From Phocoenobacter uteri (GTDB taxonomy: Bacteria > Pseudomonadota > Gammaproteobacteria > Enterobacterales > Pasteurellaceae): a DNA stretch of 64,000 bases. Shown in pieces: positions 9,651 to 19,408 of the stretch. The stretch lies in assembly GCF_900454895.1 (NCBI RefSeq), contig NZ_UGTA01000001.1, positions 992,001 through 1,056,000 of the forward strand, in the 5' to 3' direction. The first letter of the stretch is position 1. The number at the start of each line of letters is the position of its first letter. Under the pieces are notes generated by a model. It did not search any database and was not told the origin of the DNA. It worked only from the letters and a program-made list of their open reading frames with translations. Made by a program: the position numbers and the translations under genes.

Positions 9651-9745
9651 GGAGCATTAGCAAACATCGTTTACGTATATGCTCCCGAAGAGTAATTTAA
9701 TTTTAACAGGAGGATATTCCATTCGCTACGCTCATTCAATCCTCC
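9651..9745. repeat. Two adjacent inverted repeats in an intergenic region
   Basis: First repeat: GGAGCAT (9651-9657) with ATGCTCC (9679-9685), enclosing a nested AAAC/GTTT pair. Second repeat: GGAGGAT (9709-9715) with ATCCTCC (9739-9745). They lie between the COG0523 gene and the adh terminator. They could be a mobile repeat remnant or regulatory hairpins of the COG0523 gene leader; the sequence does not decide. Confidence 0.55.
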
Positions 9746-9766
9746 CCGACTTATTTTTACAAATAA

Positions 9767-9807
9767 AAAAGCACGGTTGCTTTCGTTAAATCCGCAACCG
9801 TGCTTTT
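9767..9807 (-). terminator. Strong terminator of the alcohol dehydrogenase gene
   Basis: Fourteen-base-pair stem (AAAAGCACGGTTGC / GCAACCGTGCTTTT), followed on the minus strand by a T-rich tail. It can act in both directions. Confidence 0.9.
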
Positions 9808-9841
9808 ATATAAGAATAATAGCTTATAAGTTGCTATTAAA

Positions 9842-10894
9842 TTATATTACAACCACTGGTTTAATTAAGTCAGCTGGTTTATCTTTCATTAGCATTAACG
9901 CATCTTCAACGTGTTCAAAACCTTTGAATTTATGCGTAATCAATGGCTTAACATCTAATTTACCACATTCAATTAAGCTTGCTAATTTTTCAAGACGTAA
10001 ACGACCACCAGGCATTAAACCACCGTTGATTTGTTTGTGTCCCATACCTACACCCCAAGTTTCACGAGGAATGTTGATGTGTGTACCACGACCTAAGTAG
10101 TTTACATTACCAATTTTACCACCCGCTTTTAACACGTTGATAATTGGTTCAAAAGTTTCAACTGTACCACCCGCAATAATCGCTTTATCAACGCCTTTGC
10201 CGTTAGTCATTTTCATTACTTGTTCATCGATTGGCTCGTCATAACCAATGAAATCTGTTGCACCATAGCCTTTTGCTGCTTCACGACAATTTTTACGTGT
10301 ACCTACACAAATGATACGTGATGCACCACGTAAAGAAGCACCAGCAACCGCCATTAAACCAACTGGTCCAATACCAACAACTAGTACTACATCACCAAAT
10401 TGAACGTCAGCTAATTCTACACCGTGGAAACCTGTTGGTACCATATCTGATAACATACACGCTTCTTCTGGTGAGATTGAGTCTGGTAAGTGAGCAAGGT
10501 TTGCGTCAGCATGGTTTACGTGGAAAAATTCGCCAAATACACCGTCTTTAAAGTTAGAGAACTTCCAACCAGAAAGCATACCGCCTGAGTGCATTGGGAA
10601 TCCGCCTTGTGCTTCAACCGTACCCCAGTCTGGTGTGATTGCAGCAACCATTACACGATCGCCTACTTTGAAGTCTTTAACGAGTTCGCCAACTTCAGCA
10701 ACAACACCACAGCCTTCATGACCTAAAATCATATCTTTTCTGTCACCTAATGCACCTTCCCATACGGTATGCGTATCTGAAGTACAAGGTGAAAGCGCCA
10801 AAGGTTTGATAATTGCGTCCATTGGTCCACAAGCTGGTTTTTCTTTTTCAATCCAACCTGTTTTTCCGATACCTAACATTGCAAAGCCTTTCAT
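9842..10894 (-). CDS. NADP-dependent secondary alcohol dehydrogenase (zinc, clostridial type)
   Basis: 350 residues, medium-chain zinc dehydrogenase. The whole sequence closely follows the isopropanol/2-butanol dehydrogenases of Clostridium beijerinckii and Thermoanaerobacter: MKGFAMLGIGKTGWIEKEKP at the start, Zn ligands in SPCTSDTH (Cys37), GHEG (His59/Glu60) and SDMVPTGFHG (Asp150). The NADP-binding site keeps GTR near residue 198 and Tyr in KGYGATD. It should interconvert secondary alcohols and ketones or short aldehydes. A GGAGAAC-type ribosome site precedes ATG. It is a single-gene unit. Its likeness to Firmicutes enzymes suggests transfer within the lineage's past. Confidence 0.93.
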   Translation of the reverse strand: MKGFAMLGIGKTGWIEKEKPACGPMDAIIKPLALSPCTSDTHTVWEGALGDRKDMILGHEGCGVVAEVGELVKDFKVGDRVMVAAITPDWGTVEAQGGFPMHSGGMLSGWKFSNFKDGVFGEFFHVNHADANLAHLPDSISPEEACMLSDMVPTGFHGVELADVQFGDVVLVVGIGPVGLMAVAGASLRGASRIICVGTRKNCREAAKGYGATDFIGYDEPIDEQVMKMTNGKGVDKAIIAGGTVETFEPIINVLKAGGKIGNVNYLGRGTHINIPRETWGVGMGHKQINGGLMPGGRLRLEKLASLIECGKLDVKPLITHKFKGFEHVEDALMLMKDKPADLIKPVVVI

Positions 10895-11006
10895 TTTAGT
10901 TCTCCTATAGAAGTTAATATTAAAAAATATTGCTGATGAGAATTATACTCTTTTAGAAAACCAAATCACGCTTTTTTTTCTCTATTTGGTGTAAAATTTT
11001 AGTTAA

Positions 11007-12380
11007 TTATTTTAACATTTTTTCAGCAATTTCAATCGCTTCAGCGACACGCCCCTGATTTACACCACCTTTAGCACAACGTTTATCTAAGCAGGACGCA
11101 ATCGATAAAATAGAATACACATCATCAGTAATCACTTTATGGAATTGAGCAAACTCCATTAAACTTAATTCTTCCAAAGCTTTGGCGTTTTTGATAGCGT
11201 AAACAACCGCTTCTCCCACGATATGATGTGCCTCTCTAAATGGAATCCCTTTTGCGACCAAATAATCAGCCAACTCCGTCGCATTCGCATAACCTTGTTT
11301 TGCCGCTTCTAAGGTTCGTTCCGTATTTATTTGTATATCCTCTAACACCAAACTTGCCATATCTAAACAAGCAAGCCAAGTATCAACGGTATCAAAAATC
11401 CCTTCTTTATCTTCTTGCATATCTTTATTATAAGCGAGAGGTAAGCCTTTCACTGTAGTTAATAGCCCCGTTAATGCACCAATTACTCGCCCTGTTTTAC
11501 CACGAATAAGTTCACACGCATCTGGGTTTTTCTTTTGTGGCATCAAAGATGACCCTGATGTGACACGATCCGCTAATTCCACAAAATTGGCTTCACCACT
11601 GTTAAAAATAATCAAATCTTCTGAAAAACGAGAAAGGTGAACCATACTAATCGAAGCGACAGAAAGTAATTCTAGGATATGATCACGATCAGACACACTA
11701 TCTAAACTGTTGTTTGTTGCACTGGCAAAACCAAGATCTTGAGCCAGTTTTTCACGATCGATCGGATATGCTGTCCCCGCCAACGCACCACAACCTAAAG
11801 GGCAAGTATTCATTCTGTGATAAGCGTCTTCTAAACGAGAATAATCACGCCCCAGCATTTCGTAATAAGCCAAGCACCAATGTGCAAAAGTCACAGGTTG
11901 AGCACGTTGTAAATGGGTATAACCAGGCATTACAGCATTTTGATGTAGCTTCGCTGTTGTAACAAGTTTTTGCTGTAAATGACGAACCCGTTGCTGTAAT
12001 AATTTGACCTGTGCTTTACACCATAATTTAATATCTAGTGCCACTTGGTCATTACGACTTCTTCCTGTATGCAATTTCTTACCCAAATCGCCCAATTTTT
12101 CAATCAGTTTCGACTCTACCCAGCTATGAATATCTTCATTATCATCTTGCAAAATCACCATCAAATTAGGTGCTAATTCTGCGTGCAATTCTTGCAGGGC
12201 TTGAATCAGCTTCTGCTCTTCTTTCTGTGTAATAATACCTACGGAGGCAATCGCCTTCGCCCAACCTATTGAGCCTTCAATATCTTGTAGTCCTAAGCGA
12301 TAATCAAAACATAAAGAGTCATTAAAAAGTTTAAAACGTTGATCCACTGATTCACTAAAACGTCCGCCCCAAAGTGCCAT
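11007..12380 (-). CDS. argH: Argininosuccinate lyase
   Basis: 457 residues from ATG at 12380, giving MALWGGRFSES as in E. coli ArgH, with AGAGGA eight bases upstream; longer in-frame starts exist but lack this agreement. It splits argininosuccinate into arginine and fumarate. The fumarase-superfamily signature GSSLMPQKKNPDA is present, as are HTGRSRNDQ and the catalytic-His segment PGYTHLQRAQP. No other arg gene is adjacent. Confidence 0.97.
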   Translation of the reverse strand: MALWGGRFSESVDQRFKLFNDSLCFDYRLGLQDIEGSIGWAKAIASVGIITQKEEQKLIQALQELHAELAPNLMVILQDDNEDIHSWVESKLIEKLGDLGKKLHTGRSRNDQVALDIKLWCKAQVKLLQQRVRHLQQKLVTTAKLHQNAVMPGYTHLQRAQPVTFAHWCLAYYEMLGRDYSRLEDAYHRMNTCPLGCGALAGTAYPIDREKLAQDLGFASATNNSLDSVSDRDHILELLSVASISMVHLSRFSEDLIIFNSGEANFVELADRVTSGSSLMPQKKNPDACELIRGKTGRVIGALTGLLTTVKGLPLAYNKDMQEDKEGIFDTVDTWLACLDMASLVLEDIQINTERTLEAAKQGYANATELADYLVAKGIPFREAHHIVGEAVVYAIKNAKALEELSLMEFAQFHKVITDDVYSILSIASCLDKRCAKGGVNQGRVAEAIEIAEKMLK

Positions 12381-12645
12381 AAATTTTTCCTCTTGAGTAA
12401 AATGAGCCTTCTCGGATTTTTGCATAATTATTCGTAGATAGTCAATGCCCCTCTAAACTCATCCTTACATTCAATATAAATGTCAGAAAAAAAGAATTTA
12501 GCGGTCATATTTACCTTAAAATTTGCAAATTTGCGACTTTCAACACAAAAATCATTATTTCTATTGAATATATATAGCTGAAAGGGAACAAATAAAATAT
12601 AATTATCAGATTTGAATAAACTTACTTATAACCAACGGAAACATT

Positions 12646-13296
12646 ATGTCTGAACAACAAATTGAAACACAAACAACTCAAACTGCAAAAACAACTATGA
12701 GCGTAAAAGAAACGATCGCTTATTTAGCAGAAAAATTTCCTCTTTGCTTCTCACTTGAAGGCGAAGCAAAACCACTTAAAATTGGTCTATTCCAAGATCT
12801 AGCTCAAGCATTAGAAAACGATGAAAAAGTCAGTAAAACAATGATTCGTCAAGCAATGCGTGGCTACACTATGGGATGGCGTTATCTTAATGCCTGTAAA
12901 GAAGGGGCTGAACGTGTAGATTTAGAAGGCAAACCTGCTGGTACAATTGATGCAGCACAAGCAGAACACGCCGCTCAAACTTTAGCAGAGTCTAAAAAAA
13001 TTGTTGCTGAGCGTAAAGCACAACAACGCAAAACAGAACGTAAAGAATTCTTTAAAAAGAAAGCGTTAGAAGAGAAAAAAGCAGTAAAAAAAGCACATCG
13101 TCCAAAAGTTGCAAAAAAAGCTGAAAAACTGACTGCTTTAGAAACCTCAGAAATCACAAAAGGTTTAACGGTGAAAGTGAAAGTAGGAAGTAGTGTACAA
13201 AATGCAACTGTTTTAGCAGTGGAAAAACAAGAAGCAAGAGTTCAACTTACTTCTGGATTAACTTTAAACGTGACTTTAAATTCTATTTTTAGCTAA
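12646..13296 (+). CDS. proQ: RNA chaperone ProQ
   Basis: 216 residues. An N-terminal FinO/ProQ RNA-binding domain (about residues 15-125, with KPLKIGLFQDL and LRGYT-like MRGYTMGWRYLNA) is followed by a long Lys/Ala-rich linker (about 125-165) and a small C-terminal Tudor-like domain (VKVKVGSSVQNATVLAVE). ProQ binds structured small RNAs and mRNA 3' ends. prc follows after only two bases, the same order as in E. coli, so the two form an operon. Confidence 0.95.
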   Translation: MSEQQIETQTTQTAKTTMSVKETIAYLAEKFPLCFSLEGEAKPLKIGLFQDLAQALENDEKVSKTMIRQAMRGYTMGWRYLNACKEGAERVDLEGKPAGTIDAAQAEHAAQTLAESKKIVAERKAQQRKTERKEFFKKKALEEKKAVKKAHRPKVAKKAEKLTALETSEITKGLTVKVKVGSSVQNATVLAVEKQEARVQLTSGLTLNVTLNSIFS

Positions 13297-13298
13297 TA

Positions 13299-15317
13299 AT
13301 GAAAAAATTTAATATTAAACATTTTTCTTTAATTTGCTTGACCAGTTTTCTCGCAAGTACTAGCCTTGCGGTAACGCCTGAAATTAAAGAAAGCGATATT
13401 ATTACTCCTTTGCCGAATGAAGATCATCATATTTCGACACAACGAGTAACAGGACGTTTAATACAATCCCATTATCGTAAGTTTGATTTGGACAATGATT
13501 TTGCTAATAAAATTTTTGACCGTTATATCGATTGGTTAGATGGTACGCATAAAATATTTTTGCAATCTGATGTCGATCAACTACGTCAACAATATGCAAC
13601 GCTGTTAGATGATGAGCTTTATCAAGGAAAACTAGATTCTGCCTATAAAATCTATGACTTAATGGCAAAACGTCTTTATCAACGTTATCATTATATGCTG
13701 ACCTTAGTGGATAAACAGCCCGATCTGACTCAAGATGATGAGATTGAAAAAGATCGTGAAAAAGCAGCGTTTCCTAAAACAGAAGAAGAGGCAAAACGCT
13801 TATGGAAACAGCGTTATAAACACGATGTAATCACGCAATATCTTAAACACAAGACGTGGTCAGAAACCCAAAAGAAATTAGCTAAGCGTTATAATTTAGC
13901 AATTCGCCGTTTAACTCAAACACATGCCGATGATATTTTGCAAATGTATTTAAACGCTTTTGCAAGAGAAATCGATCCTCACACCACTTATCTTTCACCT
14001 CGAAATGCACGACGCTTTGAAGAAAGTATGAAACTTTCTCTTGAAGGGATTGGGGCAACGCTTTATATGGACGATGATGTCACAACGATTAAATCACTAG
14101 TTAAAGGTGCACCTGCTGAACGTAGCAAACAGATCCATCCTGAAGATAAAATTGTTGGTGTTGGGCAAGCAACTGGTGAAATTGAAGATGTTGTCGGTTG
14201 GCGAATTGATGATGTTGTTGATAAGATCAAAGGTAAAAAAGGTACGAAAGTACGTTTAGAAATTGAACCTGCCAAAGGAGGCAAGAACCATATCGTGACT
14301 ATTGTACGAGATACGGTTCGCCTTGAAGACAGTGCAGCAAAATTAACGATTGATAAAATCAATGGCAGAAAAGTCGCAGTTATTGAGAGCCCAACCTTTT
14401 ATATGGGGTTAACCAAAGACGTCAAAAAATTATTAGTTAAAGTCAATAAACAAAAAATTGATGGTCTAATTATTGATTTACGTGCAGATGGTGGTGGCTC
14501 ATTAACTGAAGTCATTCGCTTAACAGGCTTATTCATCAAACAAGGACCTGTCGTCCAAGTACGTGATGCCTCAAACCACATTAAAGTTTATATAGGTGGA
14601 AGCGATAAAGATGTGCTTTACCGTGGTAATATGATCGTGATGACGGATCGTCATAGTGCTTCTGCATCGGAAATTTTTGCAGCAGCAATGCAAGATTATA
14701 ACCGTGCAATTATTGTGGGACAGACGACGTTTGGAAAAGGAACTGTTCAACAAGGGCGTCCTTTGAGCAGTATGTTTGATAAAGAGTTAAAGCAGCTCGG
14801 TATGTTGCAATATACCATTCAAAAATTCTATAGAATCAATGGTGGTAGCACACAACAAAAAGGCGTTGAACCAGATATTCATTATCCTGAGATCATCAAC
14901 GCAAAAGAAGTGGGTGAAAGTTTTGAGGATAATGCTTTGCCTTGGGATAAAATTCCACAAGCAAACTATCAACTGTCCACGAATGCTCGCCAATTTGTTA
15001 AAACACTCACGAAAAAGCATCTGAAACGTATTGCAAACAATCCTGAATTTATCGCTCTAGCAAAAGATATAAAAGCTGAGCGTGAAGAAGATAACAAAAA
15101 ATTCTTATCTTTAAATTTAGAAAAACGTAAGCAACAACGTCAAATTGATGATAACCGCCGTTTAACTACGCTTAATTCTCGCTTTAAGCGTGAAGGTAAA
15201 AAACCATTGAAAGATTTAGATGATCTTCCAAAAGATTATGAAGCACCTGATTTCATTTTAAAAGAAACGGAAAATATGATGTCTGATTGGCTTCAACTCA
15301 GCGAGAAAAAATCATAA
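13299..15317 (+). CDS. prc: Periplasmic tail-specific protease
   Basis: 672 residues with an N-terminal signal peptide (ends near residue 25, FLASTSLAVT). Order of parts: N-terminal helical domain, PDZ domain near residues 240-330 (GIGATLYMDDD), then the S41 protease domain with the Ser/Lys dyad in DRHSASASEIF and TTFGKGTVQQG. It degrades proteins with nonpolar C-termini and, with NlpI-type adaptors, trims peptidoglycan hydrolases and lipoproteins. Length matches E. coli Prc (682). Confidence 0.97.
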   Translation: MKKFNIKHFSLICLTSFLASTSLAVTPEIKESDIITPLPNEDHHISTQRVTGRLIQSHYRKFDLDNDFANKIFDRYIDWLDGTHKIFLQSDVDQLRQQYATLLDDELYQGKLDSAYKIYDLMAKRLYQRYHYMLTLVDKQPDLTQDDEIEKDREKAAFPKTEEEAKRLWKQRYKHDVITQYLKHKTWSETQKKLAKRYNLAIRRLTQTHADDILQMYLNAFAREIDPHTTYLSPRNARRFEESMKLSLEGIGATLYMDDDVTTIKSLVKGAPAERSKQIHPEDKIVGVGQATGEIEDVVGWRIDDVVDKIKGKKGTKVRLEIEPAKGGKNHIVTIVRDTVRLEDSAAKLTIDKINGRKVAVIESPTFYMGLTKDVKKLLVKVNKQKIDGLIIDLRADGGGSLTEVIRLTGLFIKQGPVVQVRDASNHIKVYIGGSDKDVLYRGNMIVMTDRHSASASEIFAAAMQDYNRAIIVGQTTFGKGTVQQGRPLSSMFDKELKQLGMLQYTIQKFYRINGGSTQQKGVEPDIHYPEIINAKEVGESFEDNALPWDKIPQANYQLSTNARQFVKTLTKKHLKRIANNPEFIALAKDIKAEREEDNKKFLSLNLEKRKQQRQIDDNRRLTTLNSRFKREGKKPLKDLDDLPKDYEAPDFILKETENMMSDWLQLSEKKS

Positions 15318-15405
15318 TATTTAAAATTATAGCGGTTAAATTTTAATTGAAATTTACAAATTCAAGTAGAATTTAATCGCTTAACCACCAAGGAGTTCCA
15401 ACCAA

Positions 15406-18400
15406 ATGAGAAAGCTTTTTTCTTTACTCTCTTTTTTATTTAGTGTCAGCTTTATAACCCCTTTAGCTTTCGCTTCTCTTCCAGCACTTTCTGAATTAAA
15501 TATCCAGCTTGAAACAGCGCAAAAACAAGATCCAAAAGACACCACGCTTATCAAAAATTTAGAAGAGACTATCGACTTATTAACGAAAGTAGAAAATCAA
15601 AAACAAAAAAATAAAGAATTAGAGCTTCTGCTTATTGATATTGATGGCAAAATCCAGCAAGGGCAATCTGATATTTCTAGTATAAAGCAAGAGCTAACAC
15701 AAGATCTGGATAAAGAAAAAAATATCGAGACAGCTGAGAGTATTGATGAGCTACAAACAAAATTAGATGATAATCTTAGAGACCTTAAGAATCTTCAATC
15801 CAATTTAAATAATGCAAATTCTAATTTAGTGCAACAAAACAACCTATCTGCAAATGCACAAACAATGCTTGCTGAAAATTCGCAGAAAAATCAGGAAATT
15901 AACAACCAACTTTCATCTGGCAACCTTAGTCCAACACTTCAAAAAAAATATATTGTTGAACTAGAATTGTTAAATTTACAAAATAATTTCAATAAAACCT
16001 CATTAAAATTTAATGATAAAATTACGCTTTATTATCAAACCCAATCAAATTTATTACAATCAAAAGAAAATTTATTACAAGAAAAAATAACTGAGCTTCA
16101 AACTCAAATCAATAATAAACGCTTACAACAATCTCAAGAACAGTTTGAAAAAACGCAGAATAATCAACTTGGGACAGAAGTTAATAAAGCTATTCAAACC
16201 GAATTGAATATCAATACTCAGTTAAGTAAACAGCTTCTAACTCAAACAAAAGAAGCGAATATGCTTTCTCAAGAAGGCTTACGTTTACAAAATATTTTGA
16301 ATAACTTAACGCAAACACAGCGTACATTAAAAGAGCAAATCAGTGCCTTGAAAGGAACACTGGTTCTATCACGTATTATTCAAAAACAAAAACAGAATTT
16401 ACCTCTCAATACAAATATTAAAGATTTGCCTGATCAAATCTCAGAGCTTCGTGTCCGTATTTTTGATATGACACAGCAACGTAATGAGCTTTATATTCCT
16501 AATTCCTATATTGAGAAATTACAACAAAAAAATGATGAGAAATTTAGTCCTAATGATATTCATCAATTAACAAAGCTGCTGAGTGAACGTAAAAAATTAT
16601 TAACTGATTTGCTCACTAATCTAAATAATCAGCTCAACCAGTCAATCAATTTAGATTTAGTACAAAAACAAGTTTCAGAAATTAGCAAACAGATTGAAGA
16701 AACACTTGTACAACAAAGCTTTTGGGTAAAAAGTAATGCACCACTAAACTCAAAGTGGTTAAAATCATTACCTAAATTATTAGCATTTCAACTTCAAGAT
16801 ATTACAAAAAAAGTAGATCTATCAAAAGATAATTCAGAATATTTTACCGGAATGCTTGCCCTGAGTATCCTACTTGGGCTCGTCTTTATTGTTACGTTTT
16901 ATTTCAAAAAAGCAATTCAAAAACGTTTATCGATTATCAATGGTCAAGTTAATTCATTAAATGCTGATAGTCAGTGGCATACGCCAATTGCACTATTATG
17001 TACAATGTTGTTAACCATTCCAAAAATAATTATATTCTTTATTGCCACATTATGGTTAGGCTATTTTTACTTTACTACGCCAACAGAAATTTGGTCGTGG
17101 GGACTAAAAATGTCAGGCTATTTATGGCTGTTTAGCTTTATTCTTTCGTTATTTAATCCGAAAGGTATTTCCGTTAAACACTTTGGTTTATCAGAAGAAA
17201 GCTGTTATACATTCCAAAAAGTAATCCGACGTGGAATGATCGTTGTGCTTATTTTATTGAATATTTCTATCTTCACAAATGTGACTGAAAACGGCATTGG
17301 CGATGATGTTATTGGACAAATTATCAGTATTCTTGCTCTTGTCTTCTGTATTTTTATCCTTGCACCTAGCTTTAAACGTGCATTAAATGTTCATAATAAA
17401 CACTCAGATGTTGATAAAACAGAAAACATTTTACTCACTACTCTACGCCTTTTGATTCAACTAACACCAATAGGCTTAATCGCACTTATTGCAATCGGTT
17501 ACTACTATACCGCATTAAAACTGATCTCATTAACCATCACATCTTATATTATTATTGTTGTATGGTTACTCGTCAGATATATGATTTATCGTGCAGTACA
17601 AGTGGCTTCTCGTCGCTTAGCTTATCGTCGTTTACAAGAACAACGTCGTAATAAACCGATTGAAGCAACTACAAATGTCGCTGATGATATCATTTCTATT
17701 CCACAACAAAGTGAAAGTATCAAAGTTGGAATTTTAAAATCACAAATTATCCATATGACCAATATTATTTTATGGGTTGTGGTGATCGGTTTACTTTATA
17801 ACGTATGGTCAGAACTCATCGTTTCTGCAGATTACTTAAATAATATTTCTCTTTGGAAACAAAGTGTTGTAACTGACAATGGCACACAAATAGAAACAAT
17901 CACTCTCTTTAATCTCTTGATTGCATTGGTGATTATCGCCGTTACCTATATTTTAGTACGTAATATACGTAGTATTCTAGAAATCTTCGTGTTCTCAAGA
18001 ATCACACTATCACAAGGAACGCCTTATACCATTACCACACTTCTTACTTATGCCATTGTTGCATTTGGTTCAGCAAGTGCATTCTCCTCTTTGGGAATGT
18101 CGTGGGCAAAATTACAATGGTTATTCGCAGCACTTTCTGTTGGGCTTGGATTTGGTTTACAAGAAATTTTTGCAAACTTTATTTCGGGGATCATCATCTT
18201 ATTTGAACGTCCAATCCGAATTGGTGACGTCATTACCGTTGGCGAATTCTCAGGCACGGTTTCTCGTATCCGCATTCGAGCCACAACCTTAATGGATTTT
18301 GACGGAAAAGAAGTAATTGTACCAAACAAAAACTTTGTTACTGAACGTTTAACTAACTGGGCGTTATCAAGTGCAATTACTCGTGTCATTATCAGTATTG

Positions 18401-18738
18401 GGGTGGCTTATGGCTCAGATTTAGAACTCACTAGAAAGCTATTACTACAAGCAGCTGAAGAAACAGAAACCGTATTAAAAGATCCGGCTCCTGTGGTTTA
18501 TTTCTTTACCTTTGGTGCAAGTACTCTTGATCACGAATTGCGTGTTTATGTGGGTGAAATTGGAGATCGAAATACCACTATTGATGCCTTAAACCGCAAA
18601 ATTGATCAGTTATTTGCTGAAAATGGCATTGAAATTGCCTTTAATCAAATGGACATTTTCATCAAAAATCAGCCAAATGATAATGATGATGACGTTGCAT
18701 TGCCAAAAGATATCGCAAAATATGCACAAGCTGGCTAA
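15406..18738 (+). CDS. mscK: Mechanosensitive channel, MscK (KefA) type
   Basis: 1110 residues, close to E. coli MscK (1120). A signal peptide ends near residue 24. It is followed by a periplasmic Gln/Asn/Leu-rich coiled-coil region to about residue 470, a set of about eight transmembrane helices, and the C-terminal MscS core with the pore-helix segment SVGLGFGLQEIFANFISG, then PIRIGDVITVG and FDGKEVIVPNKNF. It opens under membrane tension to release solutes. It has a good ribosome site (AAGGAG). The stop overlaps the next gene. Confidence 0.93.
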   Translation: MRKLFSLLSFLFSVSFITPLAFASLPALSELNIQLETAQKQDPKDTTLIKNLEETIDLLTKVENQKQKNKELELLLIDIDGKIQQGQSDISSIKQELTQDLDKEKNIETAESIDELQTKLDDNLRDLKNLQSNLNNANSNLVQQNNLSANAQTMLAENSQKNQEINNQLSSGNLSPTLQKKYIVELELLNLQNNFNKTSLKFNDKITLYYQTQSNLLQSKENLLQEKITELQTQINNKRLQQSQEQFEKTQNNQLGTEVNKAIQTELNINTQLSKQLLTQTKEANMLSQEGLRLQNILNNLTQTQRTLKEQISALKGTLVLSRIIQKQKQNLPLNTNIKDLPDQISELRVRIFDMTQQRNELYIPNSYIEKLQQKNDEKFSPNDIHQLTKLLSERKKLLTDLLTNLNNQLNQSINLDLVQKQVSEISKQIEETLVQQSFWVKSNAPLNSKWLKSLPKLLAFQLQDITKKVDLSKDNSEYFTGMLALSILLGLVFIVTFYFKKAIQKRLSIINGQVNSLNADSQWHTPIALLCTMLLTIPKIIIFFIATLWLGYFYFTTPTEIWSWGLKMSGYLWLFSFILSLFNPKGISVKHFGLSEESCYTFQKVIRRGMIVVLILLNISIFTNVTENGIGDDVIGQIISILALVFCIFILAPSFKRALNVHNKHSDVDKTENILLTTLRLLIQLTPIGLIALIAIGYYYTALKLISLTITSYIIIVVWLLVRYMIYRAVQVASRRLAYRRLQEQRRNKPIEATTNVADDIISIPQQSESIKVGILKSQIIHMTNIILWVVVIGLLYNVWSELIVSADYLNNISLWKQSVVTDNGTQIETITLFNLLIALVIIAVTYILVRNIRSILEIFVFSRITLSQGTPYTITTLLTYAIVAFGSASAFSSLGMSWAKLQWLFAALSVGLGFGLQEIFANFISGIIILFERPIRIGDVITVGEFSGTVSRIRIRATTLMDFDGKEVIVPNKNFVTERLTNWALSSAITRVIISIGVAYGSDLELTRKLLLQAAEETETVLKDPAPVVYFFTFGASTLDHELRVYVGEIGDRNTTIDALNRKIDQLFAENGIEIAFNQMDIFIKNQPNDNDDDVALPKDIAKYAQAG

Positions 18739-19408
18739 TCTTTTAACAGGAAAATCCACCACGCATTTAGTGCCATTACCAAATGCGTTATCCCCTAACC
18801 ACTTCTTACAACAAGAAGCGGCAACGGCATTTTTAGGTTTACAGCAAAAAGCGAAGCAAGCAGGTTTTAATTTACAACCTGCTAGCTCATTTCGTAATTT
18901 TGAGCGTCAAAAATTTATTTGGAATGCAAAATTTAATGGTACTCGTAAAGTGCATAATGACAATGGTGAAACCTTAAATTTATCTAAAATGAATGACTGG
19001 CAAAAGTGTCAAGCGATTCTAAGATGGTCTGCTGTGGCGGGGGCAAGTCGCCATCATTGGGGAACAGAAATTGATATTTTTGATCCTGATTTACTCCCTA
19101 AAAATCAATCTTTGCAACTTGAACCTTGGGAATATCAAGCGGGTGGATATTTTGAAGAATTTGCAAATTTTATGCAAAATTACACCGCTTATTTTGACTT
19201 TTATTTTCCTTTCTCTACTAATGAACAACAGAAAGATAAAAAAATTGGTATTGAGCCGTGGCACATTAGTTATCAGCCGATAAGTAGTCAATATCAAACC
19301 TTATTTACCCCCGAAATATTACAACTTGCGTGGCAAAATGAAGATATTTTAGGTAAAGATACCCTTATTAAACATATAGATACCCTTTTTAGCGATTATA
19401 TTTTATGA
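18722..19408 (+). CDS. M15-family metallopeptidase (VanY/LdcB-like)
   Basis: 228 residues from ATG at 18722, which overlaps the mscK end by 17 bases; further in-frame upstream starts lie inside mscK and were not used. Zinc peptidase motifs of M15B are visible: SSFRNFERQ, HHWGTEIDIFD (His and Asp zinc ligands) and GIEPWHISY (catalytic Glu and ligand His). Family members are D,D- or L,D-carboxypeptidases trimming peptidoglycan stems. No signal peptide is seen, so a cytoplasmic role in murein recycling is possible. It overlaps rsmJ by four bases (ATGA). Confidence 0.85.
   Translation: MHKLANLLTGKSTTHLVPLPNALSPNHFLQQEAATAFLGLQQKAKQAGFNLQPASSFRNFERQKFIWNAKFNGTRKVHNDNGETLNLSKMNDWQKCQAILRWSAVAGASRHHWGTEIDIFDPDLLPKNQSLQLEPWEYQAGGYFEEFANFMQNYTAYFDFYFPFSTNEQQKDKKIGIEPWHISYQPISSQYQTLFTPEILQLAWQNEDILGKDTLIKHIDTLFSDYIL

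Noticed and set aside
14063..14362. Minus-strand open frame of 99 codons inside prc
   Set aside because: Antisense shadow of the PDZ/protease region, with no ribosome site.
18602..18721. Earlier start of the M15 peptidase inside mscK
   Set aside because: It adds 40 residues translated from the mscK coding sequence in another frame, without any family match.
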